A stretch of 64,000 nt of DNA, from NCBI GenBank assembly GCA_910586755.1, contig CAJUJM010000048.1:1-64000 (forward strand). The letters are read 5' to 3'. Below the pieces are notes generated by a model. The model was given only the letters and a program-made list of their open reading frames with translations. It was not told where the DNA came from and searched no databases. The position numbers were made by a program, and so were the translations under genes. This document shows positions 1 to 9,121 of this stretch, piece after piece (the stretch's first letter is position 1; the number at the start of each line of letters is the position of its first letter). This DNA comes from an uncultured Lachnospiraceae bacterium. GTDB taxonomy: Bacteria > Bacillota > Clostridia > Lachnospirales > Lachnospiraceae.

Positions 1-136
1 GTCCTTATCGTACAAAATATTAACTTGAACTGACACGAGTTTAATTTAAAATCATTTATTTTAACCCGTTAAGAGAGTTTATTTTGTCGTACTCTTGTCG
101 TACCATACTGTCTTTAAGTACCGCAAACCCTTGATT
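1..136. other. AT-rich flank downstream of lysS, possible integrated-element edge
   Basis: No gene is visible here. The stretch is markedly more AT-rich than the genes beside it and has no convincing terminator for lysS. It carries TTGTCGTAC twice (84-92 and 95-103, an 11-bp period) and a near copy TTATCGTAC at 5-13. Short direct repeats next to the 3' end of a conserved gene resemble arm-type integrase sites at the end of an integrated element. That reading is inference, since the rest of any element would lie outside the window. Confidence 0.4.
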
Positions 137-1642
137 TTACTGGTCTTTTCCGCCAAGTGTTTTCATCGTCGGGAACAGCAAAACGTCCCTTATGGCTGAT
201 GAGTCTGTGAGCAGCATCACCATTCTGTCAATGCCAAATCCAATACCTCCGGTAGGGGGCATTCCCACCATCAGGGCATTGATAAAGTCCTCGTCCGTGT
301 GGTTGGCTTCCTCGTCTCCGGCAGCCAGCATTTCCTCCTGGGCGGCGAAACGCTCTCTCTGATCGATGGGATCATTTAATTCGGAGTAGGCATTGGCCAT
401 CTCCCAGCCGTTCATAAAGAACTCGAAACGCTCTACATGCTGGGGATTCTCCGGCTTTTTCTTGGTTAAGGGCGACACTTCTATAGGATGATCCATAACG
501 AAAGTGGGCTGGATTAAATGTTCCTCTGCAAATTCCTCAAAGAACAGATTTAAAATATCCCCTCTCTTATGGCGCTCTTCATACTCAACGTGGTGCTCTT
601 TGGCAGCAGCTCTGGCTTCCTCCAGGGTGCGGATCTGGTCAAAATCCACGCCGGAATATTTTTTAACCGCCTCCACCATGGTAATACGCTCAAAGGGCTT
701 TCCAAGATCCATCTGGATACCGTTATAGGTGATGGTGGTAGTACCCAGAACCTCCTTGGCCAGGTAACGGTATAAATTTTCAGTTAAGTCCATCATGCCG
801 TGGTAATCGGTGTAGGCCTGATATAGTTCCATCAGGGTAAACTCCGGGTTATGCCTGGTGTCTACGCCTTCATTGCGGAATACCCGGCCAATCTCATATA
901 CCCGCTCCAGCCCGCCTACAATCAGCCTCTTTAAGTAAAGCTCCAGAGAAATGCGAAGCTTTACATCCTCGTCCAGGGCATTAAAGTGGGTTTCAAAGGG
1001 TCTTGCGGCAGCGCCGCCGGCATTGGATACCAGCATGGGGGTCTCTACCTCCATAAAGCCCTGGCCGTCTAAGTATTTGCGGATTGCGGAGATAATTTTG
1101 GAACGTTTGATAAAGGTATCCTTTACCTCCTCATTCATAATTAAATCCACATATCTCTGGCGGTAACGCATATCGGTGTCCGTAAGGCCATGGAACTTCT
1201 CCGGCAGCACCTGAAGGCTCTTGGAAAGAAGCTTTACATCAGTTGCATGGATAGAAATCTCGCCGGTTTTGGTGGTAAATACGGTTCCCTTTACGCCGAT
1301 AATATCGCCGATATCCAGCTTTTTAAAGTCCTTATACTCTTCTTCTCCTACGCTGTCTCTTGCTACGTAAATCTGGATTCTTCCCTGTAAGTCCTGAATA
1401 TTGCAGAAGGATGCCTTGCCCATAACGCGCTTAAACATCATACGGCCGGCAACGGATACTTCCTTTCCTTCCAGTTCCTGGTAGTGTTCTTTTACTTCTG
1501 CGCTGTGATGAGTCTGGTCGTATCTGGTAATCTGAAACGGGTCCTTACCGGACTCCTGAAGCTCTGCCAGCTTATCCCGGCGGGCCTGAAGCACATGATT
1601 TAAATCTTCCTGGGGTCTTGCCTGATTCTGATCTCCTGCCAC
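137..1642 (-). CDS. lysS: Lysyl-tRNA synthetase, class II
   Basis: Charges tRNA-Lys with lysine in the cytoplasm. At 501 residues it has the usual class II LysRS length. The N-terminal half holds the OB-fold anticodon-binding domain (roughly 60-165). Class II motif 2 is visible as FRNEGVDTRHNPEF near residue 257, and motif 3 as GGIGFGIDRMVMLL near the C-terminus. The start is a GTG preceded by GAGGAG at 9-nt spacing. It lies directly downstream of greA and shares its promoter, an arrangement common in Firmicutes. The stop codon sits at the boundary of a compositionally different flank with short repeats. Confidence 0.97.
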   Translation of the reverse strand: MAGDQNQARPQEDLNHVLQARRDKLAELQESGKDPFQITRYDQTHHSAEVKEHYQELEGKEVSVAGRMMFKRVMGKASFCNIQDLQGRIQIYVARDSVGEEEYKDFKKLDIGDIIGVKGTVFTTKTGEISIHATDVKLLSKSLQVLPEKFHGLTDTDMRYRQRYVDLIMNEEVKDTFIKRSKIISAIRKYLDGQGFMEVETPMLVSNAGGAAARPFETHFNALDEDVKLRISLELYLKRLIVGGLERVYEIGRVFRNEGVDTRHNPEFTLMELYQAYTDYHGMMDLTENLYRYLAKEVLGTTTITYNGIQMDLGKPFERITMVEAVKKYSGVDFDQIRTLEEARAAAKEHHVEYEERHKRGDILNLFFEEFAEEHLIQPTFVMDHPIEVSPLTKKKPENPQHVERFEFFMNGWEMANAYSELNDPIDQRERFAAQEEMLAAGDEEANHTDEDFINALMVGMPPTGGIGFGIDRMVMLLTDSSAIRDVLLFPTMKTLGGKDQ

Positions 1643-1670
1643 CTTGGTACACTCCTCTTTATGGTCTGTC

Positions 1671-2150
1671 TTATACTCTCTGGATCGCCAGCACCTTGTA
1701 CTGGATAACCCCCACCTGGGTCTCTACGTCCACTACGTCTCCAACTTTTTTGCCGATTAAAGCATGGCCTACGGGAGACTCATTGGAAATCTTGTTCTGA
1801 AGGCTATTGGCCTCTGTGGAACCAACAATGCTGAACTCCATTTCCTCCGCATAGTCTAAGTCGTATACACGGACTACGCAGCCGATGTTGATCTTTTCCA
1901 AATCCACATCCTCTTCTACTACAACCTCCGCATTTTTCAGAAGCTTCTCCAGTTCTTCGATACGCAGCTCAATATCCCTCTGCTCATCCTTTGCGGCATC
2001 ATATTCTGCATTTTCAGATAAGTCGCCCTGCTCTCTGGCTTCCTTAATCTTCTGGGCAACTTCCTTTCTGCGGTTTACTTTTAAATCGTGGAGCTCATCC
2101 TCGTACTTTTTCAATCCCGCATAGGTCAGAATATTTTTCTTTTCTTCCAT
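1671..2150 (-). CDS. greA: Transcription elongation factor GreA
   Basis: Rescues backtracked RNA polymerase by stimulating cleavage of the 3' end of the transcript. The 159-residue length is typical. Residues 1-75 form the antiparallel coiled coil, with the acidic tip in GDLSENAEYDAAKDEQ that enters the secondary channel. Residues 80-158 form the FKBP-like C-terminal domain, ending in the characteristic SPVGHALIGKKVGD region. First gene of a two-gene operon with lysS, driven by a near-perfect vegetative promoter about 55 nt upstream of the start codon. Confidence 0.96.
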   Translation of the reverse strand: MEEKKNILTYAGLKKYEDELHDLKVNRRKEVAQKIKEAREQGDLSENAEYDAAKDEQRDIELRIEELEKLLKNAEVVVEEDVDLEKINIGCVVRVYDLDYAEEMEFSIVGSTEANSLQNKISNESPVGHALIGKKVGDVVDVETQVGVIQYKVLAIQRV

Positions 2151-2202
2151 AATACATTGCTTCCTTCCTGACTAAATTGATTTGCCTTCTCACATTCGGA
2201 AT

Positions 2203-2231
2203 ATTATAGCCTAATTCCCTGGTATTGTCAA
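2203..2231 (-). promoter_or_regulatory. Consensus sigma-A promoter of greA-lysS
   Basis: Read on the minus strand: -35 TTGACA (2226-2231), 17-bp spacer, -10 TATAAT (2203-2208). Both hexamers match consensus exactly, fitting constitutive expression of greA and lysS. Confidence 0.88.
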
Positions 2232-2334
2232 GACCAACTGACGGCCGAAAATGCAGCCGAAAAGATAACTGAAAACAGAGCCGAAATACACGGCCGCAGC
2301 CGCTATGGCAGCTCTCCTGCAATCCCCGCAGAAA

Positions 2335-2386
2335 GAGCCGGAGTAAAGAAAACAGAACGGTTCCGCTTTCTTTTGCTCCGGCCCTC
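2335..2386 (-). terminator. Terminator-like hairpin after the cysteine operon
   Basis: A long inverted repeat follows the M24 peptidase gene: GAGCCGGAG pairs with CTCCGGC, and the inner AAAGAAA/TTTCTTT segments also pair. T-rich sequence flanks it on both sides (CTCTTTC on minus, CTCTTTT on plus). It ends the operon transcribed from about 9,115. Confidence 0.6.
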
Positions 2387-2393
2387 TTTTGTC

Positions 2394-3473
2394 TTAACCG
2401 TTAATAATTTCCAGTTCCTTGGAGTCCTGATTCAGGCTTACCGCCCCGTCTGGGGTAATCAGCATCAAATCCTCAATTCTGACTCCCAATTCCCCGGGAA
2501 GGTAAATCCCTGGTTCACAGGAAAAGATCATGCCTTCTTTTATGTAATCTGTATTGACAGCCGACACGTCTCCGGCGTCATGAACCTCAATCCCGATGCA
2601 ATGACCCAGGCGATGGGTGAAATAAGGACCGTAACCAGCTTCCTCAATAATACTTCTTGCAATCCGGTCAACCTGGCAAAACTGCATTCCCGGCTTCATA
2701 GCCGCCTGGGCAGCCAAGTTTGCTTTTTTTACGATCTCATAGACTTCCCGGCCTTTTTCGCTTGCATGTTTATAAAAGAAGGTTCTGGTCATATCCGAAC
2801 AGTAGTTGTCCTTTTTACAGCCTACGTCAAAGAGAACACAGTCTCCTTCTTTTAACACCGTGCTGTCAGGCTTGTGATGGCCGATGGCAGCATTTGCTCC
2901 AAAGCTTACCAGAGGGCCGAAGGACGGGCCTTCTGTTCCCAGTTCTTTATAGATGCGGTTCATTCCCGCCGCTACCTCTGACTCTGTTACGCCTTCCTTT
3001 ATCAGTCCCCGGAACTGAGCCATGGCGGCGTCATTCAGCTTAGAAGCCCGGATCATTTTTTCCTGCTCATCCGGATCCTTTACCTGTCTGGCGGCATCTA
3101 CGCACCGGGATGCATTTTTATATCCGGTTCCTGCCCCCAGCTCCATAAGCTCCAGTAAAAACCTGGCGGCCATTTTTTTATCAATTCCCAAAGGTTTTGT
3201 ATGATCCGTGCAGTCCGAAATCATCCTGCACCCGGGATCAGTATCGGAAAACCACACCTTTTCTATGCCAATATCGCCGTCTACGGTAAACAGTTTGTTG
3301 ACAAACAGCTTATGGTTTCCGTTTTTATTCAGATAAAGGGCCAGAAGGCGCTCATTGGGAAGGATCCACCTTCCGGTCAGATAAAAGATGGACGGCGGGT
3401 CGCTTATCAGCATCTGCTCCAGTCCCATCTCTTCCATATTGGCAAGAACTTTTGCCACTCTTTCATCAAACAT
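2394..3473 (-). CDS. M24 family metallopeptidase (Xaa-Pro dipeptidase-like)
   Basis: Predicted dinuclear metal peptidase that trims N-terminal residues or cleaves Xaa-Pro dipeptides in the cytoplasm. It has 359 residues, with a creatinase-like N-terminal domain (about 1-125) and a pita-bread catalytic domain (about 135-350). Metal ligands are visible: Asp in LFDVGCKKDN, Asp in CSDMTRTF, His in RLGHCIGIEVH, and Glu residues in FSCEPGIY and VRIEDL. An AAGGAGGA ribosome binding site precedes the start. It is the last gene of the cysteine/AbgT operon, 12 nt after the transporter. Peptides entering through that operon could be its substrates (inference). Confidence 0.88.
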   Translation of the reverse strand: MFDERVAKVLANMEEMGLEQMLISDPPSIFYLTGRWILPNERLLALYLNKNGNHKLFVNKLFTVDGDIGIEKVWFSDTDPGCRMISDCTDHTKPLGIDKKMAARFLLELMELGAGTGYKNASRCVDAARQVKDPDEQEKMIRASKLNDAAMAQFRGLIKEGVTESEVAAGMNRIYKELGTEGPSFGPLVSFGANAAIGHHKPDSTVLKEGDCVLFDVGCKKDNYCSDMTRTFFYKHASEKGREVYEIVKKANLAAQAAMKPGMQFCQVDRIARSIIEEAGYGPYFTHRLGHCIGIEVHDAGDVSAVNTDYIKEGMIFSCEPGIYLPGELGVRIEDLMLITPDGAVSLNQDSKELEIING

Positions 3474-3485
3474 AAGCCGTCCTCC

Positions 3486-5060
3486 TTATCCCATTGTATA
3501 GAACACCGGAGCGCCGGGGCCCAGAGGAAGATTAAGCACCATCCACAGAGCCAGCATCACGGACCAGCTGATGATAAAGGCCAGGGAATAAGGAAGCATG
3601 GAGGATACCAGGGTCCCCCACCCGGTGTCCTTGTCATATTTTTTCATAATGGTCAGAATATACGGAATCCAGGCGATAACCGGCGCAATAATGTTGGTGG
3701 TGCTGTCGCCGATCCGGTAAGCCACCTGAGTCAGCTCCGGAGATAAGCCCAGTTTCATAAACATAGGAACAAATACCGGCGCAAAAATTGCGTATTTAGC
3801 AGAAGCAGACGCCATAAACAGGTTTACAAAGCCTGCTACTAAAATGAAGCACATCATCAGACCTACAGAATTCACATTCAGGCTCTGAAGCAGCTCCGCT
3901 CCCTTAAAGGACAGGATCCGTCCAATGTTGGTTTTTCCAAAATAGCTGGTAAACTGAGCTGCCACAAAGGCCATAGCCACAAAACCGGAAACAGATGCAA
4001 TGGCTTTATTAAAGGAAGCAACCACATCCTTATCGGTCTTAAAGGTTCCGCACAGCTTGCCGTAAACAAAGGAGGGAATAAAGAACAGCAGGGTAAACAG
4101 CGGAATAATGGCATTCATCAAGGTGGAATTGTTAATCAGGCTTCCGGTTTCTGCGTTTCTCATAAAGGAATTTTTCGGAATACAGCATACCACGAAAAAT
4201 ACTACGATTGCCACAAATACCCAGTTAGATATACTTAATGCTTTCTCTTCCTTCCTGGTCATCTCGCCGGTAGGCTCCACCAGGGTTCCGTCTCCGTTTT
4301 CCTTATAGGGGCCTAAGCGGGGGATCACCACCAGCTCCGTAATCAGGGTTCCCACAATGGTAATCAGGATAGTGGAGGCAATCATGAAAAACCAGTTGGA
4401 CAGAGGGGTTACGGTATAGTTAGGGTCAATGGTCTGAGCCGCTGCAGTGGAGAAGCCGGAAAGGGTGGCGTCAGCGGATCCAATGAGAAGGTTTGCGGAA
4501 AATCCTCCGGAAACTCCGGCAAAACCAGCCGCAATCCCTGCCAGGGGATGTTTATTGTATGCCTTAAAAATCATGGCAGCCAAGGGGATAAATACTACAT
4601 ACCCGGCATTTTCCGCCACATTAGTCATAACGCCGATAAATACTACCATAGGGGTTACCAGCATGGCAGGGGTAATCTTCACTACCTTTTTAATCAGGCC
4701 GTTTAAATAACCAGAGCTTTCTGCAACGCCGATTCCCAGCATAATGACAATGGTAAAGCCCAGAGGAGCATAGCCGGTGAAATTGCTTACCGCGGAAGTC
4801 AGCATATACTGAAGTCCGGAAATGCTGAACAGGCTGACCACCTTGATGGTAGTCTCCTCTACGGCCCCGCTGGAGGCATTGTACATCTCGCCGGTGGCGC
4901 TCCAACCCATGGCGGCGCCGATTCCGGATATTATTACCACCAGAACTGCCAGATAGAAGAAAATGGTTAATGGCGTGGGAAGCTTATTCCCCGCTGTCTC
5001 AATTGCGTCCAGGAACTTCAGGAACCAGGACCGCTTCTTTGTTTCAGTGTTTCCTTTCAT
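3486..5060 (-). CDS. AbgT family transporter
   Basis: Multi-spanning inner membrane transporter of the AbgT/MtrF family, whose known members carry p-aminobenzoyl-glutamate or export sulfonamides using ion gradients. It is about 524 residues long. The N-terminus FLDAIETAGNKLPTP and the GxGVAESSGY and PVIAWIPYI segments are typical of the family. I place the start at the second Met (5060): GGAG lies 7 nt before it but only 1 nt before the upstream Met (5066). Neighbours are a disulfide reductase and an M24 peptidase, so a small peptide or amino-acid conjugate is a plausible substrate. The actual substrate cannot be read from sequence. Confidence 0.88.
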   Translation of the reverse strand: MKGNTETKKRSWFLKFLDAIETAGNKLPTPLTIFFYLAVLVVIISGIGAAMGWSATGEMYNASSGAVEETTIKVVSLFSISGLQYMLTSAVSNFTGYAPLGFTIVIMLGIGVAESSGYLNGLIKKVVKITPAMLVTPMVVFIGVMTNVAENAGYVVFIPLAAMIFKAYNKHPLAGIAAGFAGVSGGFSANLLIGSADATLSGFSTAAAQTIDPNYTVTPLSNWFFMIASTILITIVGTLITELVVIPRLGPYKENGDGTLVEPTGEMTRKEEKALSISNWVFVAIVVFFVVCCIPKNSFMRNAETGSLINNSTLMNAIIPLFTLLFFIPSFVYGKLCGTFKTDKDVVASFNKAIASVSGFVAMAFVAAQFTSYFGKTNIGRILSFKGAELLQSLNVNSVGLMMCFILVAGFVNLFMASASAKYAIFAPVFVPMFMKLGLSPELTQVAYRIGDSTTNIIAPVIAWIPYILTIMKKYDKDTGWGTLVSSMLPYSLAFIISWSVMLALWMVLNLPLGPGAPVFYTMG

Positions 5061-5082
5061 ACTCATTCTCCTTTTTTCTTAT

Positions 5083-6423
5083 TTATTTTGCCGTATTAGA
5101 AGCGATAAGCGCCGCATCCCAGACTCCGGAAAATGGCGGGGAGTAGCACAGATCCATAAATCCCATTTCATCTACCGTAAGCCCGGAGTAGATGGCTATA
5201 GCATAATAATTGACTCTTGGCACCACAATTCCCTGGCCATAGGCCTGAGCTCCCAAAAGCTTTCTGGTTTTTGCGTCATAAATCACCTTGATATTCAGCT
5301 TTTCACTGCCATAGTAGGAAGCGTAGCTGTTTCCGGTAATGGTGTGGGCCTTGTAAGAAAGCCCCAGGGCTCTGGCTTCCTTCTCGGAAATCCCGGTTTT
5401 GGCGGCGTCCATGCCAAAGAGACGAAGGGCGGAACTTCCAATCAGCTTAAAGGGTTTGGGCTCTGCTCCGCCTAAAATATCCCCGATAATCCTTCCCTGC
5501 TTGTTGGCGTTGGTACCCAGGGGCGCATAGGTATATTCTCCGGTTACAGCAGAACGCATAATGCTGCAGTCCCCGGCTGCATAAACATCCGGAATACTGG
5601 TTTCCATCCGCTCATTGACATAGATTGCCCCGTTTTTTGCCTTTTCAATGTTCTGGATAAAGGATGTGGCCGGCGCAATTCCTGCGCTGTTAATCACAAT
5701 ATCCGCCGGAATCTCTTCCCGGACGCCATCGTTCTCCACCACTACCTTTTCAATCCGATTGTCCCGGGAGATCAATTCGATTACCCTGGTTTTTGTTCTT
5801 ACAGCTACTCCGCCCCGCTCCAGTTCCTCTTCTAACGCCTGGCTGACCTCCGGGTCAAAGGAAGAGAGGACATGATCCGCCAGTTCGATAACCGTTACGT
5901 TCTTTCCATACTTTTTACAGCTCTCTGAAACCTCCAGACCAATGAATCCCGCGCCTGTAATAACGACGTTTTTCTGCCCTTCATCCTGGAGAGACTGCTT
6001 AATCCGGGTTCCGTCCGCCACATCCCGAATCTCAAAAAGATTATCATAGGACTGGTCAAAGGGCGGAAAGTGCCGCACTCCTGCTCCGCTTCCAATTACC
6101 AGTTTATCGTAAGTGTCCTCAAAGACCCGGCCTGTGTGCAGATCGGTTACGGTTACCGTCTTTTTATCTGTATCCACGGCCGTTACTTCATGGAAGGTCT
6201 TAACCGGAATCCCGCTCCGGGCAAATTCCTCCGCCGTCCTGGCAATTAAATCCCTGCCCTGCTTAATGTGATCGGAGATATAAAAGGGAATTCCGCAGGC
6301 CCCGTAAGAAACCTCCCCGCCTTTTTCATAGACCACAATCTCCACATCTTCCTTTAACAGGCGCTTTAGCTTGGAAGCTGCAGACATTCCGGCGGCTACC
6401 CCGCCGATAATCACTGTTTTCAT
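5083..6423 (-). CDS. CoA-disulfide reductase / NADH oxidase-like flavoprotein
   Basis: FAD-dependent pyridine nucleotide-disulfide oxidoreductase of 446 residues. The N-terminal FAD motif is VIIGGVAAGMSAA (residues 4-16). A single redox cysteine, Cys43 in SYGACGIPFY, matches the position of the catalytic Cys in CoA-disulfide reductases and NADH oxidases. The NAD-binding glycine motif is ITGAGFIGLEVS (about 155), and the second FAD motif is VYAAGDCS (about 275). The C-terminal dimerisation domain is present, but there is no rhodanese extension. Its start overlaps the symporter stop by 4 nt (ATGA), so they are co-translated. In this operon a role in reducing imported cystine or mixed CoA/cysteine disulfides is an attractive inference. 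NADH oxidase is the alternative. Confidence 0.85.
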   Translation of the reverse strand: MKTVIIGGVAAGMSAASKLKRLLKEDVEIVVYEKGGEVSYGACGIPFYISDHIKQGRDLIARTAEEFARSGIPVKTFHEVTAVDTDKKTVTVTDLHTGRVFEDTYDKLVIGSGAGVRHFPPFDQSYDNLFEIRDVADGTRIKQSLQDEGQKNVVITGAGFIGLEVSESCKKYGKNVTVIELADHVLSSFDPEVSQALEEELERGGVAVRTKTRVIELISRDNRIEKVVVENDGVREEIPADIVINSAGIAPATSFIQNIEKAKNGAIYVNERMETSIPDVYAAGDCSIMRSAVTGEYTYAPLGTNANKQGRIIGDILGGAEPKPFKLIGSSALRLFGMDAAKTGISEKEARALGLSYKAHTITGNSYASYYGSEKLNIKVIYDAKTRKLLGAQAYGQGIVVPRVNYYAIAIYSGLTVDEMGFMDLCYSPPFSGVWDAALIASNTAK

Positions 6424-7760
6424 TCTCTCACCCTTCTTTCTACAATAATGGCGTTAGCCATACAGCCGGTTACGTTTATTAATGTCCTGGGAACATCCCC
6501 TATGGGGTCAATTGCAACCATGGGGCCCAGGCCAAAAACTGCCCCTCCCAGGCCGGAACCCATTACTGCGGAAAACTCCGCCATAGTAGCTGTGCCAGGA
6601 ACTCCGGTGATTCCATAGGAGGTCAGGACAATAACGACTACCAGGGAAAGCACCAGACCGGGAGTCAGGGAAATCCCACAAAGTCCTGCCGCAAAAACCG
6701 CAGCCATTGCCGGAAACAGGGCGCCGCAGCCCTGCATACCAGACTGGATGGCATAAGAAGCCACCGGATCTGTAATCTCCCGCTTAAGCCCCAGGCCATC
6801 TGCCAACGCGTCCTGGGCATCTTTTAAGCAGGCAGAACCGGAGCGGGTCTTTAAGGCTTTTGCCATCGCCTTTTTTCCTGCTTTAACAAAGGCGGCAGGC
6901 CCTACTCCTGACAGGGCGCACAGGAAAAGCTGAAGCAGCAGCATACCCGCTGACGCCAGGCATAAAACAGCCAAAAATTTTCCCAGCATAATCAAAGCTC
7001 CCGGGCCATAGGCCGCGGTAAATCCAGCCATAATGGCGCAGGCCCCTACCGGTTTGTAGGCGATAACAGCTTTGCAGACGCTGGTTCCGGTCATGAAGCA
7101 GGCCTCTGTCACATCCAGAAACGGCCTTATGGTATCCATATACTTTACTGACATTCTTCGGGCCGCAATTCCGATAAAAGCGGCAAATACAAAGATCCCC
7201 ACCGAATGTCCCAAAAGCAGATCTTCCCCGATTCCGGAAGGAATCAGCCGGGAAACTGCCTCTGTAAATCCTGCTCCTTCCCCGCCACTCCATGAAAATA
7301 TCTCCTGTCCGCTTCCGGGCGCTGCACCCACCTGAAATACCAGCCCCAACACAGTCGCTATCAGAACACTGGCGACCAGCATCAGGGTGTTGACCCATTT
7401 TTTCCATTGGTCCAGGGGAGACCTGGTCTTGCTTAAGGGGGTTTTGATTACCAGCCGGATACCGGCAATCAGGATCATAGGCAGCACCAGGCACTTAAGC
7501 AGGGAAACATATCCGAATCCCACCAGTTGAAACCAGGTTTTTAGTTCTTCTGCAAAAGGCGAACTTTTCTCCCCTCCGCCGGAGATAAACCAGGCGGCAA
7601 GGCCGTAGGCAGCGCCTGCCGCCCCGCCTGTTAAAACCCTTACGGCAAATTCAAATTTCTTTTTCGGCAGGCGGCTGATCCCGTAGAGCAAAACAAAAAA
7701 CAGGACTGCCGCCCCCAGAGTACCCCAGCCGGATACTCCGAAAAACTCTAAAGATTTCAT
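6420..7760 (-). CDS. SDF family symporter, L-cystine transporter (TcyP)-like
   Basis: Membrane symporter of the dicarboxylate/amino acid:cation family (SDF), 446 residues with 8 or more hydrophobic segments. The segment GYVSLLKCLVLPMILIAG and the later GITGVPGTATMAEFSAV are characteristic. The long N-terminal extension with an extra membrane helix before the conserved core resembles TcyP-type cystine carriers rather than GltP or DctA. It sits 17 nt after the cysteine desulfidase gene and overlaps the disulfide reductase. Cystine as substrate is inferred from family resemblance plus context. Confidence 0.75.
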   Translation of the reverse strand: MKSLEFFGVSGWGTLGAAVLFFVLLYGISRLPKKKFEFAVRVLTGGAAGAAYGLAAWFISGGGEKSSPFAEELKTWFQLVGFGYVSLLKCLVLPMILIAGIRLVIKTPLSKTRSPLDQWKKWVNTLMLVASVLIATVLGLVFQVGAAPGSGQEIFSWSGGEGAGFTEAVSRLIPSGIGEDLLLGHSVGIFVFAAFIGIAARRMSVKYMDTIRPFLDVTEACFMTGTSVCKAVIAYKPVGACAIMAGFTAAYGPGALIMLGKFLAVLCLASAGMLLLQLFLCALSGVGPAAFVKAGKKAMAKALKTRSGSACLKDAQDALADGLGLKREITDPVASYAIQSGMQGCGALFPAMAAVFAAGLCGISLTPGLVLSLVVVIVLTSYGITGVPGTATMAEFSAVMGSGLGGAVFGLGPMVAIDPIGDVPRTLINVTGCMANAIIVERRVRE

Positions 7761-7777
7761 AATCTAATTCCTTTCCG

Positions 7778-9055
7778 TCAGCAGCCGGTCATAATCCGAA
7801 TGATTTCCTTATCCGTCTCCTTCATCCCTTCTTTTCCCAGACGGCCGATGTTGATAATGGTGTTTTCCACACCCTTGGAAATAATCCCGTCTCCGCCTTT
7901 AAACTGCTGCCCGTTTTGGTACATATCATACCCCAGAATCCCGGCGTCCACTGCTGCCGCAATCTTTCCCGCGCAGGAAGGCTTGGCGCCGTCGCAGATA
8001 ATGCCGGAAACAATAGCCAGCGCATTGACTAATGTATGGGCAATAGTCTTAAAATCTCCGCCTAACAAAAAGGCGATTCCGCAGCCTGCCCCGCAGCCTG
8101 CGCTGACCGCGCCGCAGTAAGCGGACAGACGGCCGATTCCGGTCTTTTGATGGATGGTAATCAGATTGGAAAGCACCAGGGCCCGGTACAGCATTTCCTC
8201 ACTGGAATCCAACTCCCTGGCGTATTCGATTACCGGCAGGGATGCCGTCATTCCCTGGTTGCCGCTTCCGGAATTAATAATAACCGGCATCTCGCAGCCG
8301 CTCATCCTGGCGTCCGAACCGGCAGCAGCAGCGGCCCTGGCTCTTGTGCGGACATCATTCCCGCAGGACTTTAATAGAGTGCTCCCGATATTAGCTCCCC
8401 AGCTTCCTTTTAAGCCCTCCTGAGAAATGGCGCTGTTGCAGGCAATCTGCCGGGAAATGATCTCCTGTACATCCTCTAAACAGACACTTTTTGCAAAGTC
8501 ATAGATCCCTTCAATGTTTAGGAGGCTTCTGTCTGCCATAGAAACTTCCCTCTCTGCTGTAACTCCTTTTTCATAGAGGATCCTGCCGTCCTTTTCAATC
8601 AGGACAATGTTGGTATGGTAACCGGCAATCCGCACTCTGGCCCAGGAATCCTTATAGAAGAGAGTTACCACCATATCCAGAATTTCTTCCGTCTCAAGGG
8701 GCTCTACCTTAATGGGAACCCTGTCCAAAAATTCCCGGATCCCTTTCTTCTGCTCCTCTGTTACTCCCGCAATCACCTCCAGCACACGGCTGGCATCTCC
8801 GGCCGCCGCTCCTGCGGCGCAGGCTGCCTCAATTCCTTTTAAACCGCCGGTGTTGGGAACAATCACACTCTTTACATTTTTCACAATATTACCGCTGGCG
8901 CTTACCTGGCATTTGTCCGGAAGGCATCCCAGTACCTCCCTGGCCTTCGCCGCGCAGTAAGCCAGCGCAATTGGTTCCGTACATCCCATAGCCGGGACCA
9001 GCTCTTCCTTTAAAATCTGTACATAAGCCTGGTAAACCGTCTCCGTCCGCTCCAT
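7778..9055 (-). CDS. L-cysteine desulfidase-like Fe-S protein (UPF0597/YhaM family)
   Basis: Predicted to degrade L-cysteine to pyruvate, ammonia and sulfide, as shown for UPF0597 homologues in Salmonella and methanogens. It is 425 residues long. Cys25 lies in the hallmark AMGCTEP near the N-terminus. Further candidate Fe-S ligands are Cys314, Cys321, Cys325, Cys354 and Cys361, in CGAVSAGCGAGC and CDGAKPSC. The C-terminal half resembles the alpha subunit of iron-sulfur L-serine dehydratase, so serine dehydratase activity is an alternative. First gene of a five-gene operon with a consensus promoter and a YheO-like regulator next door. Confidence 0.8.
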   Translation of the reverse strand: MERTETVYQAYVQILKEELVPAMGCTEPIALAYCAAKAREVLGCLPDKCQVSASGNIVKNVKSVIVPNTGGLKGIEAACAAGAAAGDASRVLEVIAGVTEEQKKGIREFLDRVPIKVEPLETEEILDMVVTLFYKDSWARVRIAGYHTNIVLIEKDGRILYEKGVTAEREVSMADRSLLNIEGIYDFAKSVCLEDVQEIISRQIACNSAISQEGLKGSWGANIGSTLLKSCGNDVRTRARAAAAAGSDARMSGCEMPVIINSGSGNQGMTASLPVIEYARELDSSEEMLYRALVLSNLITIHQKTGIGRLSAYCGAVSAGCGAGCGIAFLLGGDFKTIAHTLVNALAIVSGIICDGAKPSCAGKIAAAVDAGILGYDMYQNGQQFKGGDGIISKGVENTIINIGRLGKEGMKETDKEIIRIMTGC

Positions 9056-9121
9056 AGTATCCTCCAGTTTTATTAAACTATACCGTCTGATCTGTTACAA
9101 TCTCACAATCAAGTCAGTCTA

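Noticed and set aside
2373..2855. 160-codon plus-strand frame opposite the M24 peptidase
   Set aside because: Antisense shadow of a conserved enzyme; no start signals.
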